64,000 nucleotides of DNA from Streptomyces flaveolus (GTDB lineage: Bacteria > Actinomycetota > Actinomycetes > Streptomycetales > Streptomycetaceae): the NCBI RefSeq assembly GCF_014648815.1, contig NZ_BMRV01000016.1, forward strand, positions 87,396 to 151,395. Reading direction: 5' to 3'. Within the stretch, counting starts at the first letter, position 1, and each line of letters starts with the position of its first letter. Under the pieces are notes generated by a model, which was not told the origin of the DNA, ran no database searches, and was given only the letters and a program-made list of their open reading frames with translations. Below, piece by piece: positions 52,711 to 60,879 of the stretch. A program made the position numbers and the translations under genes.

Positions 52711-54255
52711 GTGCTGAACCAAGGCCTCGGCTCATGGCCGGCCCGCCGGGCCCGCAAGACACCCGACCGGGTCGCCGTCGTCCACGAGGAGCGCTCCTGG
52801 ACCTACCGCGACCTGCACCGGCGCGTCCTGCGCCTCGCCCACGGCCTGCGCGCGCTGGGCACGGGGCGCGGTGACCGCGTCGCCTACCTGGGCCCCAACC
52901 ATCCGGCCTTCCTGGAGACCCTGTTCGCCGCCGGCGCCCTCGGCGCGGTGTTCGTCCCGCTCAACACCCGGCTGGCGGCTCCGGAACTGGCGTACAACCT
53001 GTCCGACTCGGGCAGCACCGTCCTCGTCCACGGACCGGAGCAGGCCCCGGCCGCCCGCGCCGCCGCCGACGAGGCGGGGCTGCGCCACCGGGTCGCGCTG
53101 GACGGTCCCGAGGTCGGTGCCCTCGGCTACGAGGAGCTGGTCGCGGGCGGCGCGGCCGGCCCCCTGGACGTCGCCGTGGCTCCCGAGGACCCGTGCATGA
53201 TCATGTACACCTCGGGAACGACGGGCCGCCCCAAGGGCGCCGTCCTCTCCCACGGCAACATCATCTGGAACAGCGTCAACGTCCTCGTCGACACCGACCT
53301 CGCCGGTGACGAGGTCACCCTGGTCGTCGCCCCGCTGTTCCACACCGCCGGTCTCAACATGACGTGCCTGCCGACCCTCCTCAAGGGCGGCCGCGTGGTC
53401 CTGCTCGGCGCCTTCGATGCCGAGCAGGTGCTGGAGACCATCGAGAGCCGGCGCGTGACCCACCTGTTCGCCGTCCCCACGATGTACGACGCGATGGCGG
53501 CACGGCCCCGGTGGGCGACCACGGACCTGTCCAGCCTGCGCACCGTCACCTGCGGCGGCGCACCGGTGCCGGCACGCACCATCGCCACGTACCTGGCCCG
53601 TGGCCTGGCCTTCAGCCAGGGGTACGGCATGACCGAGGCATCCCCCGGGGTCCTCTTCCTGGACAAGGAGCAGACCTCGGCGAAGGCGGGCTCCGCCGGC
53701 GTGCCGCACTTCTTCACCGACACCCGGGTGGTCCTGCCCGACGGCAGCGACGCCGGGCCGGAGCAGCGGGGGGAGATCCTCGTGCGGGGCCCCAACGTGA
53801 TGACCGGCTACTGGGGCCGGCCGGAGGACACCGAGGCCGCCTTCACCGACGGGGACTGGCTGCGCACCGGTGACGTCGCCCGTACCGACGCGGACGGCTA
53901 CGCCTACATCGTGGACCGCGTGAAGGACATGTTCGTGTCGGGCGGCGAGAACGTCTATCCGGCCGAGGTGGAGGACGTGCTCCTCACCCATCCCGCCGTG
54001 GACGAGTGCGCGGTCATCGGTGTGCCCGACCGGGTCTGGGGCGAGGTCGGCCGCGCCGTCGTCGTCCTCAGGCCCGGGGCCCTCGCGGACGAGGACGCCC
54101 TCCTCGGCCACCTCCGGGGCCGACTCGCCAAGTACAAGATCCCCAAGTCCGTGATCCTCACGGACCGTCTGCCCCGCACGGCCTCCGGCAAGATCGTCAA
54201 GTCCGCCGTCCGCGACCTGTACGCGGACGGACCGGCCCACCACTCCCCCTCGTGA
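52711..54255 (+). CDS. Acyl-CoA synthetase (FadD-like)
   Basis: A 514-residue AMP-forming ligase. Motifs: MYTSGTTGRPKGAVLSHGN (P-loop), QGYGMTE, GEILVRGPNVMTGYW, DWLRTGDVARTDADGYAYIVDRVKDM and the catalytic Lys in RTASGKIVKS. GTG start with AAGGAG 6 bases upstream. Its place between an amidohydrolase and a MaoC hydratase suggests it activates the acid made by the former for degradation by the latter and the SDR. Confidence 0.9.
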   Translation: MLNQGLGSWPARRARKTPDRVAVVHEERSWTYRDLHRRVLRLAHGLRALGTGRGDRVAYLGPNHPAFLETLFAAGALGAVFVPLNTRLAAPELAYNLSDSGSTVLVHGPEQAPAARAAADEAGLRHRVALDGPEVGALGYEELVAGGAAGPLDVAVAPEDPCMIMYTSGTTGRPKGAVLSHGNIIWNSVNVLVDTDLAGDEVTLVVAPLFHTAGLNMTCLPTLLKGGRVVLLGAFDAEQVLETIESRRVTHLFAVPTMYDAMAARPRWATTDLSSLRTVTCGGAPVPARTIATYLARGLAFSQGYGMTEASPGVLFLDKEQTSAKAGSAGVPHFFTDTRVVLPDGSDAGPEQRGEILVRGPNVMTGYWGRPEDTEAAFTDGDWLRTGDVARTDADGYAYIVDRVKDMFVSGGENVYPAEVEDVLLTHPAVDECAVIGVPDRVWGEVGRAVVVLRPGALADEDALLGHLRGRLAKYKIPKSVILTDRLPRTASGKIVKSAVRDLYADGPAHHSPS

Positions 54256-54287
54256 CGCACCCTGCTGTGCCTTCGAAAGGATCTTTC

Positions 54288-54746
54288 ATGCCCATCACCG
54301 CCCATGGAATCGACGGACTCAAGGCCCTCGGCGGCACCGACCTCGGGCGCACCGAGTGGCGGGAGATCACCCAGGACCGGGTGAACACCTTCGCGGACGC
54401 GACCGACGACCACCAGTGGATCCACACGGACCCGGAGAAGGCCGAGGACGGCCCGTTCGGCGGTCCGATCGCCCACGGGTACCTCACGCTCTCCCTGATC
54501 ATCCCGCTCTTCGGTGAACTGCTGGACATCACCGGCATCTCCATGAGTGTCAACTACGGCCTGGACAAGGTCCGTTTTCCCAGTCCGGTCCCGGTCGGCG
54601 CGAAGATCCGCCTGCACGGCGCCGTCGGCACCGTGGAGGAGGTGAAGGGCAACGGCGTGCAGATGCCGCTGACGTTCACCGTCGAGGTCGAGGGCAGCGA
54701 CAAGCCGGCCTGCGTGGCCCAGGCCGTCTACCGCCACTACGCCTGA
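54288..54746 (+). CDS. MaoC-family enoyl-CoA hydratase
   Basis: A 152-residue hotdog-fold hydratase. The R-specific hydratase motif is complete: FADATDDHQWIHTDPEKA (catalytic D and H) and FGGPIAHGYLTLSL. The enzyme adds water to a trans-2-enoyl-CoA to give the (R)-3-hydroxyacyl-CoA, which would be a substrate for the SDR at the head of the operon. GAAAGG lies 7 bases before the ATG. Last gene of the operon. Confidence 0.9.
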   Translation: MPITAHGIDGLKALGGTDLGRTEWREITQDRVNTFADATDDHQWIHTDPEKAEDGPFGGPIAHGYLTLSLIIPLFGELLDITGISMSVNYGLDKVRFPSPVPVGAKIRLHGAVGTVEEVKGNGVQMPLTFTVEVEGSDKPACVAQAVYRHYA

Positions 54747-54797
54747 CCGGCTCCCGCGGCGCTCACCTGGTGGGCGTGCCGCTGGTCCGCCCGGGTG

Positions 54798-54826
54798 CCG
54801 TCCGGCATCGCCAGCCCGCCGGACGG
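54798..54826 (+). terminator. Hairpin after the MaoC gene
   Basis: A 9-bp stem (ccgtccggc at 54798-54806 with gccggacgg at 54818-54826) with an 11-base loop lies 51 bases after the stop. There is no T-tract. Confidence 0.5.
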
Positions 54827-54931
54827 CGGTACGGGCCGTGCGGGAGCGGGTCCGCCGGGTTAGGAAGGGAAGGTCGTTCCCGTCCGGTTCCCCTCCGTTC
54901 CGGTCCGCCCCGACCCCGCGACGAGGTGACC

Positions 54932-56413
54932 ATGCGTGTGCTGCTCGTCCACCCCAGCGCCCTGATGTACTCCGAGATCTTCCTGCGGCTGGAACCCCTC
55001 GGCCTGGAACGGGTGGCCGGCGCCGCCCGGGAGGCCGGGCACGAGGTGCGGGTCGTGGACCTCCAGGTGCTCCCGGTCGCGCGCCTGCGCGACGAGGTCC
55101 GGTCGTTCCGGCCCGAAGCCGTCGGCTTTTCGCTGAACTACCTGGCGAACATCCCCGAGGCGATCGACCTGGCCGCGAAGATCAAGCGGGAGGTCCCCGG
55201 CTGCTTCGTCTTCTTCGGCGGGCACAGTGTCTCCTTCGTCGCCGAGGACGTGCTCGCCCAGGCGTCCGGAGCGGTGGACGCGGTGGTCCGGGGCGAGGGT
55301 GAACCGGCCGTCGCGCCGCTGCTGGAGGCGGTGCGCGACGGCGGGGTGGACGGCGTCCCCGGGATCATCACCGCCTCCGGGCGGGGGCCGGCGCCGCTGA
55401 TGATGCACGGCATCGACTCCCCGCTCCCGGCCCGTGACCTGATGCGCAACCGCCGCCGCTACTTCATCGGCGAACTCGACCCGTGCGCCTCCATCGAGTT
55501 CACGCGCGGCTGTCCCTGGGACTGCTCGTTCTGCTCCGCCTGGACGTTCTACGGCCGCAGCTACCGCAAGGCCTCCCCCGAGGCGGCCGCCGAGGACCTG
55601 GCGCGGATCCGCGAACCGAACGTGTTCATCGTCGACGACGTGGCCTTCATCAAGCCCGACCACGGCAACGCCATCGCCGCCGAGGTCGAGCGGCGCGGCA
55701 TCCGCAAGCAGTACTACCTGGAGACGCGCAGCGACGTGCTGCTGCGTCACCCCGAAGTCTTCGAACGGTGGGCACGGCTGGGCCTGCGCTACATGTTCCT
55801 GGGCATGGAGGCCATCGACGCCGAGGGACTGGACCTGTTCCGCAAGCGGATCAGCCCGGACGAGAACCTCCGCGCCCTGGAGGCGGCCCGCCGGATGGGC
55901 ATCCAGGTCGCCATCAACCTGATCGTCGATCCGGCGTGGGACGAGGAGCGCTTCCGGGTCGTACGGGAGTTCGCCCTCTCGGTGCCGGAGATCGTTCACT
56001 TCACGGTGATGACGCCCTATCCGGGTACGGAGATCTGGCACACGGAGTCGCGCCGGCTCACCACCCGCGACTACCGGCTCTTCGACATCCAGCACGCCGT
56101 GGTCCCGACCGCACTGCCCCTGGAGCGCTTCTACGAGGAACTGGTGCGCACCCAGGCCGTGATCAACCGCAAGCACCTGGGCCTGCGCACCGCCTTCGGC
56201 GCGGCCCGCATCCTCGGCCGCAACCTGCTGCACGGGCAGACCAACTTCGCCCGCATGCTGTGGAAGTTCAACCAGGTCTACAACCCGCGCCGGCAACTGG
56301 CCGACCACGCCCGGCCGGTGCGCTACGAACTCCCCCTGCCGCAGCCGGTCGACGTCGGCGACAGGCGCCGCCTGTACGTCCACACCCGGGAGGGGACGAC
56401 GGCAGGGGACTGA
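54932..56413 (+). CDS. hpnR: B12-binding radical SAM protein, hopanoid C-3 methylase-like
   Basis: A 493-residue radical SAM enzyme. Residues about 1-140 form a cobalamin-binding domain (VLLVHPSALMYSEIFLRLEPLGLERVA, then FFGGHSVSF). The radical SAM core has C194-PWD-C198-SF-C201 in FTRGCPWDCSFCSAWTFYG. The N-terminus and the sequence of the core match what I recall for HpnR, the methylase adding a methyl to C-3 of hopanoids. A class B methylase acting on another substrate cannot be excluded, and no hopanoid genes lie near. GAGGTG lies 5 bases before the ATG. Confidence 0.6.
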   Translation: MRVLLVHPSALMYSEIFLRLEPLGLERVAGAAREAGHEVRVVDLQVLPVARLRDEVRSFRPEAVGFSLNYLANIPEAIDLAAKIKREVPGCFVFFGGHSVSFVAEDVLAQASGAVDAVVRGEGEPAVAPLLEAVRDGGVDGVPGIITASGRGPAPLMMHGIDSPLPARDLMRNRRRYFIGELDPCASIEFTRGCPWDCSFCSAWTFYGRSYRKASPEAAAEDLARIREPNVFIVDDVAFIKPDHGNAIAAEVERRGIRKQYYLETRSDVLLRHPEVFERWARLGLRYMFLGMEAIDAEGLDLFRKRISPDENLRALEAARRMGIQVAINLIVDPAWDEERFRVVREFALSVPEIVHFTVMTPYPGTEIWHTESRRLTTRDYRLFDIQHAVVPTALPLERFYEELVRTQAVINRKHLGLRTAFGAARILGRNLLHGQTNFARMLWKFNQVYNPRRQLADHARPVRYELPLPQPVDVGDRRRLYVHTREGTTAGD

Positions 56414-56678
56414 TCCGTGTGCGCGTCCCGCGGCCCTGGCGGAGCGGCAGCAGTCACTTCTCGCGCCGACCAGAGCTCTTGCACTCACCACAATCACCTG
56501 TCAAGGCCCTGCTGCCCCAGCTCATGCACCTCGTGTCCCGGCAAATTCCCGAGCTGACCCCCGCCCAGGCGGCGGACGTCGTCGTCGACACGCTCCTGCG
56601 CGGTTCGCGAGTGAGGCCGCAATCCCTCTCGTCGACGGGCTCTTGTCCGGTCCGACCCCCGACCGCGATGATCGCGCC
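56414..56678. other. Intergenic stretch with a possible gene remnant
   Basis: No complete gene is seen. On the plus strand a segment near 56500-56620 reads with good bias as LLPQLMHLVSRQIPELTP then AQAADVVVDTLLRGSR, which looks like the end or start of a helical protein, but it runs without stop into the next gene in another frame. It may be a decayed gene. Confidence 0.35.
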
Positions 56679-57062
56679 ATGTACAGACGAAGACGACTGC
56701 TGGGCACGTATCTGGGTGTGGCCCTCGCCACCGTCCTGCTTCCCGGGATCACCGCGGTGATCGACGCGCCGCCCTGGGAGGTGGTCCTGGCCGGCGCCGT
56801 CTTCCTCATCGTCAACCAGCTGATCCACAGCTATCCGAGTGCCATCAGAAGCGCGCCGCCGGTGATGCTCCTGATTCTCGGTGCCATCGGGGTCGTCCAG
56901 GACACACTGCTCTGGTTGCTCGTCTCCTGGATCGGTTCACAGATGGGCTACGGCCTCCACGTCGACGACGTCCTCACGGCCCTGCTCGGCGGACTCGTCG
57001 TCCGGGGGACCGTCCTCGTCCTGATGTCCCTCGGACCGCAGCCGGCACCCCACACGTCGTAG
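56679..57062 (+). CDS. Small membrane protein (phage-holin-4-like)
   Basis: A 127-residue protein with about four hydrophobic helices (LGTYLGVALATVLLPGITAV, VVLAGAVFLIVNQLI, VMLLILGAIGVVQDTLLWLLV, VLTALLGGLVVRGTVLVLM). Size and layout resemble the family 4 TM phage-holin-like proteins found in many actinobacteria. No endolysin or phage gene is near, so a lysis role is not implied. ATG chosen at MYRRRRLL; a TTG 12 codons earlier is possible. Confidence 0.65.
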   Translation: MYRRRRLLGTYLGVALATVLLPGITAVIDAPPWEVVLAGAVFLIVNQLIHSYPSAIRSAPPVMLLILGAIGVVQDTLLWLLVSWIGSQMGYGLHVDDVLTALLGGLVVRGTVLVLMSLGPQPAPHTS

Positions 57063-57088
57063 CCCGCGGAAGCGAGGACGCTCTCCGG

Positions 57089-57126
57089 GCCGGTGCCCTT
57101 CGACTCGAAGGCGCGCACCGGCTTTT
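57089..57126. terminator. Two-part hairpin with T-tract, convergent genes
   Basis: gccggtgc (57089-57096) pairs with gcaccggc (57115-57122); inside, ccttcga pairs with tcgaagg. TTTT follows. It sits between the holin-like gene and the Mrr-like gene and may serve both. Confidence 0.8.
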
Positions 57127-57168
57127 CTGTCCCTCACCAAGCCGCCTCGCCCTGACGGACCTCGCGGG

Positions 57169-57858
57169 TCAGGCAGAGGGGCGCCGCCAGGTACCGCTAC
57201 CGCTGCCGTTCAGCGGGAGCAGGGTCTCCAGGTGAGCGCCCTTGACCCAGGAGCCCAGCAGGTCGCGATGCAGGGCCACGATGTCCTGGCGCAGCGCCAG
57301 GCCCAGCGCCGCTTTCGTGAACGTGCGGCCGGTGGTGACGAACAACGCGACATCGGCGCCGTGTTCGAGGCGGGCGGTGCCGACGAACTTCTGCATGTCC
57401 TGGGAGCCCACACTCCGGTGCGGCGCGTATTTCTTGCACTGGACAACCAGCTTGCGGCCGTCGGGCAGGTAGCCGAGGACATCCGCTCCCAGGTCGCCGC
57501 TCTTGCCGCTGACGACGACCTTCGTGCAACCGTCGCGCCGGCACAGATCGCCGACGTACGCCTCGAAGTCCTGCCACGACAACGCGTCGACCTCGGCCAT
57601 CGACAACTCTCGCGCCCTGGCCTCCTCCTGGGCCCGCCACGCGCGGTCCTGCCCGACCGCTCGACGGTGTGTCCGCAGCAGCGCCCAGCCGGTCCCGCCC
57701 ACCATGGCCGCGACGAGCACGGCCACCAGGACGGGCCACACCACCGACCAGTGCCGGGCCACCCACACGGCGGTGGCCACCGCCGCCACCGCACCCCAGC
57801 CTTGCAGCTGCCTGCGCGTCCGCTTCTTCGAACGCCGACGCCGTCGACGCGATGCCAT
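57169..57858 (-). CDS. Membrane-anchored Mrr-like restriction endonuclease
   Basis: A 229-residue protein with a very basic N-terminus (ASRRRRRRSKKRTRR), two hydrophobic helices (about 20-60) and a Mrr_cat domain (about 90-210). The domain starts ALSWQDFEAYVGDLCRRDG and has the PD-(D/E)xK site as GDLGADVLGYLPDGRKLVVQCKKY (catalytic D, Q and K). No methyltransferase is nearby. Mrr-type enzymes cut methylated or damaged DNA; the membrane anchor is a known architecture. Start at the ATG or at the GTG one codon earlier. Confidence 0.85.
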   Translation of the reverse strand: MASRRRRRRSKKRTRRQLQGWGAVAAVATAVWVARHWSVVWPVLVAVLVAAMVGGTGWALLRTHRRAVGQDRAWRAQEEARARELSMAEVDALSWQDFEAYVGDLCRRDGCTKVVVSGKSGDLGADVLGYLPDGRKLVVQCKKYAPHRSVGSQDMQKFVGTARLEHGADVALFVTTGRTFTKAALGLALRQDIVALHRDLLGSWVKGAHLETLLPLNGSGSGTWRRPSA

Positions 57859-58095
57859 CACTCCCCCGCTCCCCAGACCCGTGGCGTGCGGTGCGCACCG
57901 CCGGAGACAGTGCGCCGACGCCGGCGAGCAGCACCGCCACGTCGATGGCCAGCAAGCGCACCAACCTCCCCCACCCGATCGGCCGGCACCACGGGGGACG
58001 GCCGTGCGTCACCCCGGCCTCCTTATGTAGCGGGGCCTCAGTGATGTGGTGACTGGATTGCCGACGAATGGCACAAAGCCATCGGGGCTGGCCGA

Positions 58096-58296
58096 ATGTC
58101 GCACAGCGGAATGACCGAACCGACCACCGCACCGGTTCCGCGGACAGGTGGCTGCCAGTGTGGGGAGATCTCCTACGCGGTCACCGGTGCCCCGGACGAC
58201 CCCCGTCTGTGCTCCTGCCCTGCAGGGCACAGCTTTCGTGAATCCGCTGTGCCGTGGATGACCGTCACCCTCGCCCCGGACCCGCTCCATCAGTAG
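58096..58296 (+). pseudogene. Truncated GFA-family gene
   Basis: A 66-residue remnant of the glutathione-dependent formaldehyde-activating (GFA) family. The zinc-binding start GGCQCGEISYAVTGAP is intact, then RLCSCP ends where the second CxxC and the rest (about 80 residues) should follow; the reading changes to AGHSFRESAVPW and ends. GFA proteins are normally about 130-150 residues, so this is probably nonfunctional. Bases around it are slightly less GC-rich. Genes 57859-58095 and 58297-58430: none seen. Confidence 0.72.
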
Positions 58297-58430
58297 GCAG
58301 GCGTGCGCCGTCTTCCGATGGCGGGTGTCCATGAGGACCGGAACGGGCCGGCCGCACACGCGCCTCGGACCTGTGGGCAACGGGGGCAGGTCGGTCCGGC
58401 GGTGCGCCGTGCACGCCCTGGGGGAGACCG

Positions 58431-59084
58431 TCAGCCTCGGGGCAGCCCATGCAGCGGGTACCTCTGCTCGCCGTCGCCGGCACGGTGACACCCCCAGGCG
58501 TGGAGGTGGTCGATGCCCGTGTCGAGCGCCGCCCGGAGGTGGGTCGAGTCGCCGGTGGACATCATGATGACCACGCCTCCCTGGATGCCGGCCAGGAGCG
58601 CGGCGGATGCCCGGTCCACGTCCAGGGACGGCGACACCAGTCCGTTCGACTGCAGGGCGCGCATGCCGCGGGCGAGCTGGTGCTGCCACTGGCGCATCAA
58701 CTCCGACACGATCGCCTGCGCGCCGGGGCTGGACCGCCCGACCTGCAGGAACAGTGCCCCCAGGGGGCAGGTGTCGCCGTGGCGTTCATAGCGCTCCACC
58801 ACGACGTCCCGCCACTGCTGCCAGGACTGCCACGTGTCCAGACGCCCGAGGTGCGGCTGTTGGTCCTCCAGGACGCGGCCCGCCTCGAACCTGGCTACCG
58901 CCAGCAGCAGTTCGTCCTTGCCGTCGGGGAAGTAGTGGAAGAGCTGACTCTTGCTCGTGCCGGTGCGGCCGCGGATGTCGTCGAGCGTCGTGTGGGCGAC
59001 GCCCTGCTCGCGCAGCACCTCGGCGGCCCCTTCGACGATACGGGCCCGGGTGGCCCGGCCCTTCGCGGTCAGTGCGTCCGGCAT
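58431..59084 (-). CDS. TetR-family transcriptional regulator
   Basis: A 217-residue repressor. The N-terminal helix-turn-helix reads RIVEGAAEVLREQGVAHTTLDDIRGRTGTSKSQLFHYFPDGKDELL. The C-terminal ligand domain includes TCPLGALFLQVG, a pattern of the TetR_C group near quinone- and aldehyde-related regulators. GGGAGG lies 5 bases before the ATG. It is divergent from the SDR gene and probably represses it. Confidence 0.88.
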   Translation of the reverse strand: MPDALTAKGRATRARIVEGAAEVLREQGVAHTTLDDIRGRTGTSKSQLFHYFPDGKDELLLAVARFEAGRVLEDQQPHLGRLDTWQSWQQWRDVVVERYERHGDTCPLGALFLQVGRSSPGAQAIVSELMRQWQHQLARGMRALQSNGLVSPSLDVDRASAALLAGIQGGVVIMMSTGDSTHLRAALDTGIDHLHAWGCHRAGDGEQRYPLHGLPRG

Positions 59085-59099
59085 CCGGCCTCCCTTTTC

Positions 59100-59115
59100 T
59101 GGACTTGCCGGTCCA
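59100..59115. promoter_or_regulatory. TetR operator candidate
   Basis: TGGAC-N6-GTCCA (59100-59115) is a palindrome in the 82-base gap between the tetR-like and SDR genes, the usual place for a TetR-family operator. Confidence 0.6.
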
Positions 59116-59166
59116 TTTTCTGCGCCGCACGGTGTCCGCACAAGGCGAGACACAGGAGAGCGCGTC

Positions 59167-59937
59167 ATGAATGGACGACTGCGGAACAAGACGGCCCTGG
59201 TCACGGGATCGACCAGCAACATCGGGCAGGCGATCGCCGAGGAGTTCGCTGCCGAGGGGGCTCATGTGATCGTGTCCGGACGCAATCCGGAACGGGGCGA
59301 CCTGGTCGTCGCGGGGATCCGCGCGGCCGGCGGGCGGGCCGACTTCCTGCGGGCCGAACTCGACGGCAGCGCGGAGGCCTCCCGGGACCTGGCCCGGCGG
59401 GCCCGCGAGGCTCTGGGCGGGCGGATCGACCTTCTGGTGAACAACGCCGGCGTCTACCCGGCGCCCGGTACCGCCGACACGGACGAAGAGACGTTCGACC
59501 AGGTCTACGCGGTCAACGTGAAGGCGCCCTTCTTCCTCACCGCCGCCGTCGCTCCGGCCATGGCGGAGAGCGGAGGCGGGGTGGTCGTCAACCTCGGCTC
59601 GTGGATCACGCGCCTGGGCGTTCCTCTCGGTGCGCTCTACAGCTCCACGAAGGGGGCCATGGAGACGCTCACGCGGGCCTGGGCCGCCGAATTCGGGCCG
59701 ATGGGCGTGCGGGTGAACGCCGTCTCACCGGGCGTGATCCTGCCCCCGACACCGGAAGGCGGCGAGCCTCACGCGGGCGAAGTCATGATGAAGGGCACTC
59801 CGGCCGGCGGGGTCGGCACGCCGGAGGACATCGCGCATGCCGTGGTCTGGCTGGCCAGTGACGAGGCGGCCTTCGTGCACGGGACCGTGGTGGACGTCGA
59901 CGGGGGCAGGACGGGCGTCGCCGTCATCGCCGGCTGA
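59167..59937 (+). CDS. Short-chain dehydrogenase/reductase
   Basis: A 256-residue classical SDR. The cofactor motif is TGSTSNIGQAIA, followed by NNAGVYPAPG. The active site is SWITRLGVPLGALYSSTKG, in which S, Y and K are at normal spacing. R in SGRNPE after strand 2 suggests NADP(H). Substrate is unknown. AGGAGA lies 10 bases before the ATG; regulation by the divergent TetR is likely. Confidence 0.88.
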   Translation: MNGRLRNKTALVTGSTSNIGQAIAEEFAAEGAHVIVSGRNPERGDLVVAGIRAAGGRADFLRAELDGSAEASRDLARRAREALGGRIDLLVNNAGVYPAPGTADTDEETFDQVYAVNVKAPFFLTAAVAPAMAESGGGVVVNLGSWITRLGVPLGALYSSTKGAMETLTRAWAAEFGPMGVRVNAVSPGVILPPTPEGGEPHAGEVMMKGTPAGGVGTPEDIAHAVVWLASDEAAFVHGTVVDVDGGRTGVAVIAG

Positions 59938-60040
59938 AGCCTGGCCGGTGGACCGGAGTCAGGACGTACAGGGCGCCGGCGGCAAGCGGCCACCACAGCG
60001 AGATCGCTCGGCGGGCACGAGGGGCGTGATGACGGTGTGA

Positions 60041-60075
60041 GACGGGGCCCGGCGCTTCGCGCGCCGGGCCCCGTC
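60041..60075. terminator. Perfect terminator hairpin between SDR and CsbD genes
   Basis: A 15-bp perfect stem (gacggggcccggcgc at 60041-60055 with its complement at 60061-60075) and a TTCGC loop. Lies between two convergent genes. Confidence 0.9.
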
Positions 60076-60098
60076 CTTCTGCACCACCCCCGGGGCGA

Positions 60099-60272
60099 TC
60101 AGTGGCGGATGCTGCCCTTCGCGCCCTCCTTGGTTGCTCGGGCCTTGCCCCGTGCCTCCAGTGCGGCGCCCTTGGCGGCGGTGGTGTCCTTGCCCATCGC
60201 GTGGGCCAGCTTCCTGACCGCCTTCCCGACCACCTGCTCGGTCGTGGCCTTGGCCTTCTCCCCGGTACTCAT
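60099..60272 (-). CDS. CsbD-like stress protein
   Basis: A 57-residue basic helical protein. It starts MSTGEKAKATTEQVVGKAVRK and continues AHAMGKDTTAAKGAALEARGKARATKEG, the Lys/Gly/Ala-rich pattern of CsbD-family general stress proteins. The function is not known, but members are controlled by stress sigma factors. GAAGGGA lies 6 bases before the ATG. Easily missed because of its size. Confidence 0.75.
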   Translation of the reverse strand: MSTGEKAKATTEQVVGKAVRKLAHAMGKDTTAAKGAALEARGKARATKEGAKGSIRH

Positions 60273-60299
60273 GTCGGTCCCTTCATCGACGCTGATGAT

Positions 60300-60868
60300 G
60301 CGCCTGCCCCTGCCACTGGGGCGGAAACCTGATGGCTGAGGAGGTGACCCGGCAGTTGCCGATCGTCGTCGATCCGGGGCTCCGACACGTCCTCGGAGGG
60401 CTGGTCACCGTTCGGCACGGTCGGACGCGCCTCAGCGGAAACAGCCGAGGGTCGGCCGCACGCGTCAGCGGAAGCACATGATGCTCCGCGACCATGGCAG
60501 ACGGGCCACCGCGGGCGCCGAGCAAGCCGACCGAGACGCGCTCGGGACGCTGGACCGACCTGCTCAAGACCGACGCGAGCCAGTGGCAGGCCGAGGACTC
60601 GGCCTGCACGCGAGGGTGTCCGGTGACCGCAGGGCGGACGAGGCCCGGCGCGCGGAGAAATCGCCATCCGGACCGCAACCGAGCACGTCCTGGTTCACGA
60701 CCGGGGCGCGCCCATGCCCTTCTCGCACGTGACCTTCGCTGCCGCAGGGCCGATACTGCCGAGAGCGGCATCACGGCCGGCGCCCGCCCGACCGTACGAG
60801 ATCACCAACCGACCTCGCCACTCTGACCAGCGAAGACACAGGTCAGCGACTGGCCTGCCACCTTTCCC
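60300..60868. other. Region without a convincing gene
   Basis: Several frames are open but none has steady codon bias. A plus-strand segment near 60655-60780 reads EIAIRTATEHVLVHDRGAPM then PFSHVTFAAAGPILPRA with fair bias before losing it; an earlier piece in another frame reads RWTDLLKTDASQWQAED. These look like bits of decayed genes. The product is not recognised. Confidence 0.4.
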
Positions 60869-60879
60869 AGGAGGTACCC

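Noticed and set aside
56679..57062. Prophage remnant because of a holin-like protein
   Set aside because: No phage structural, integrase or endolysin gene is nearby; such membrane proteins are widespread outside phages.
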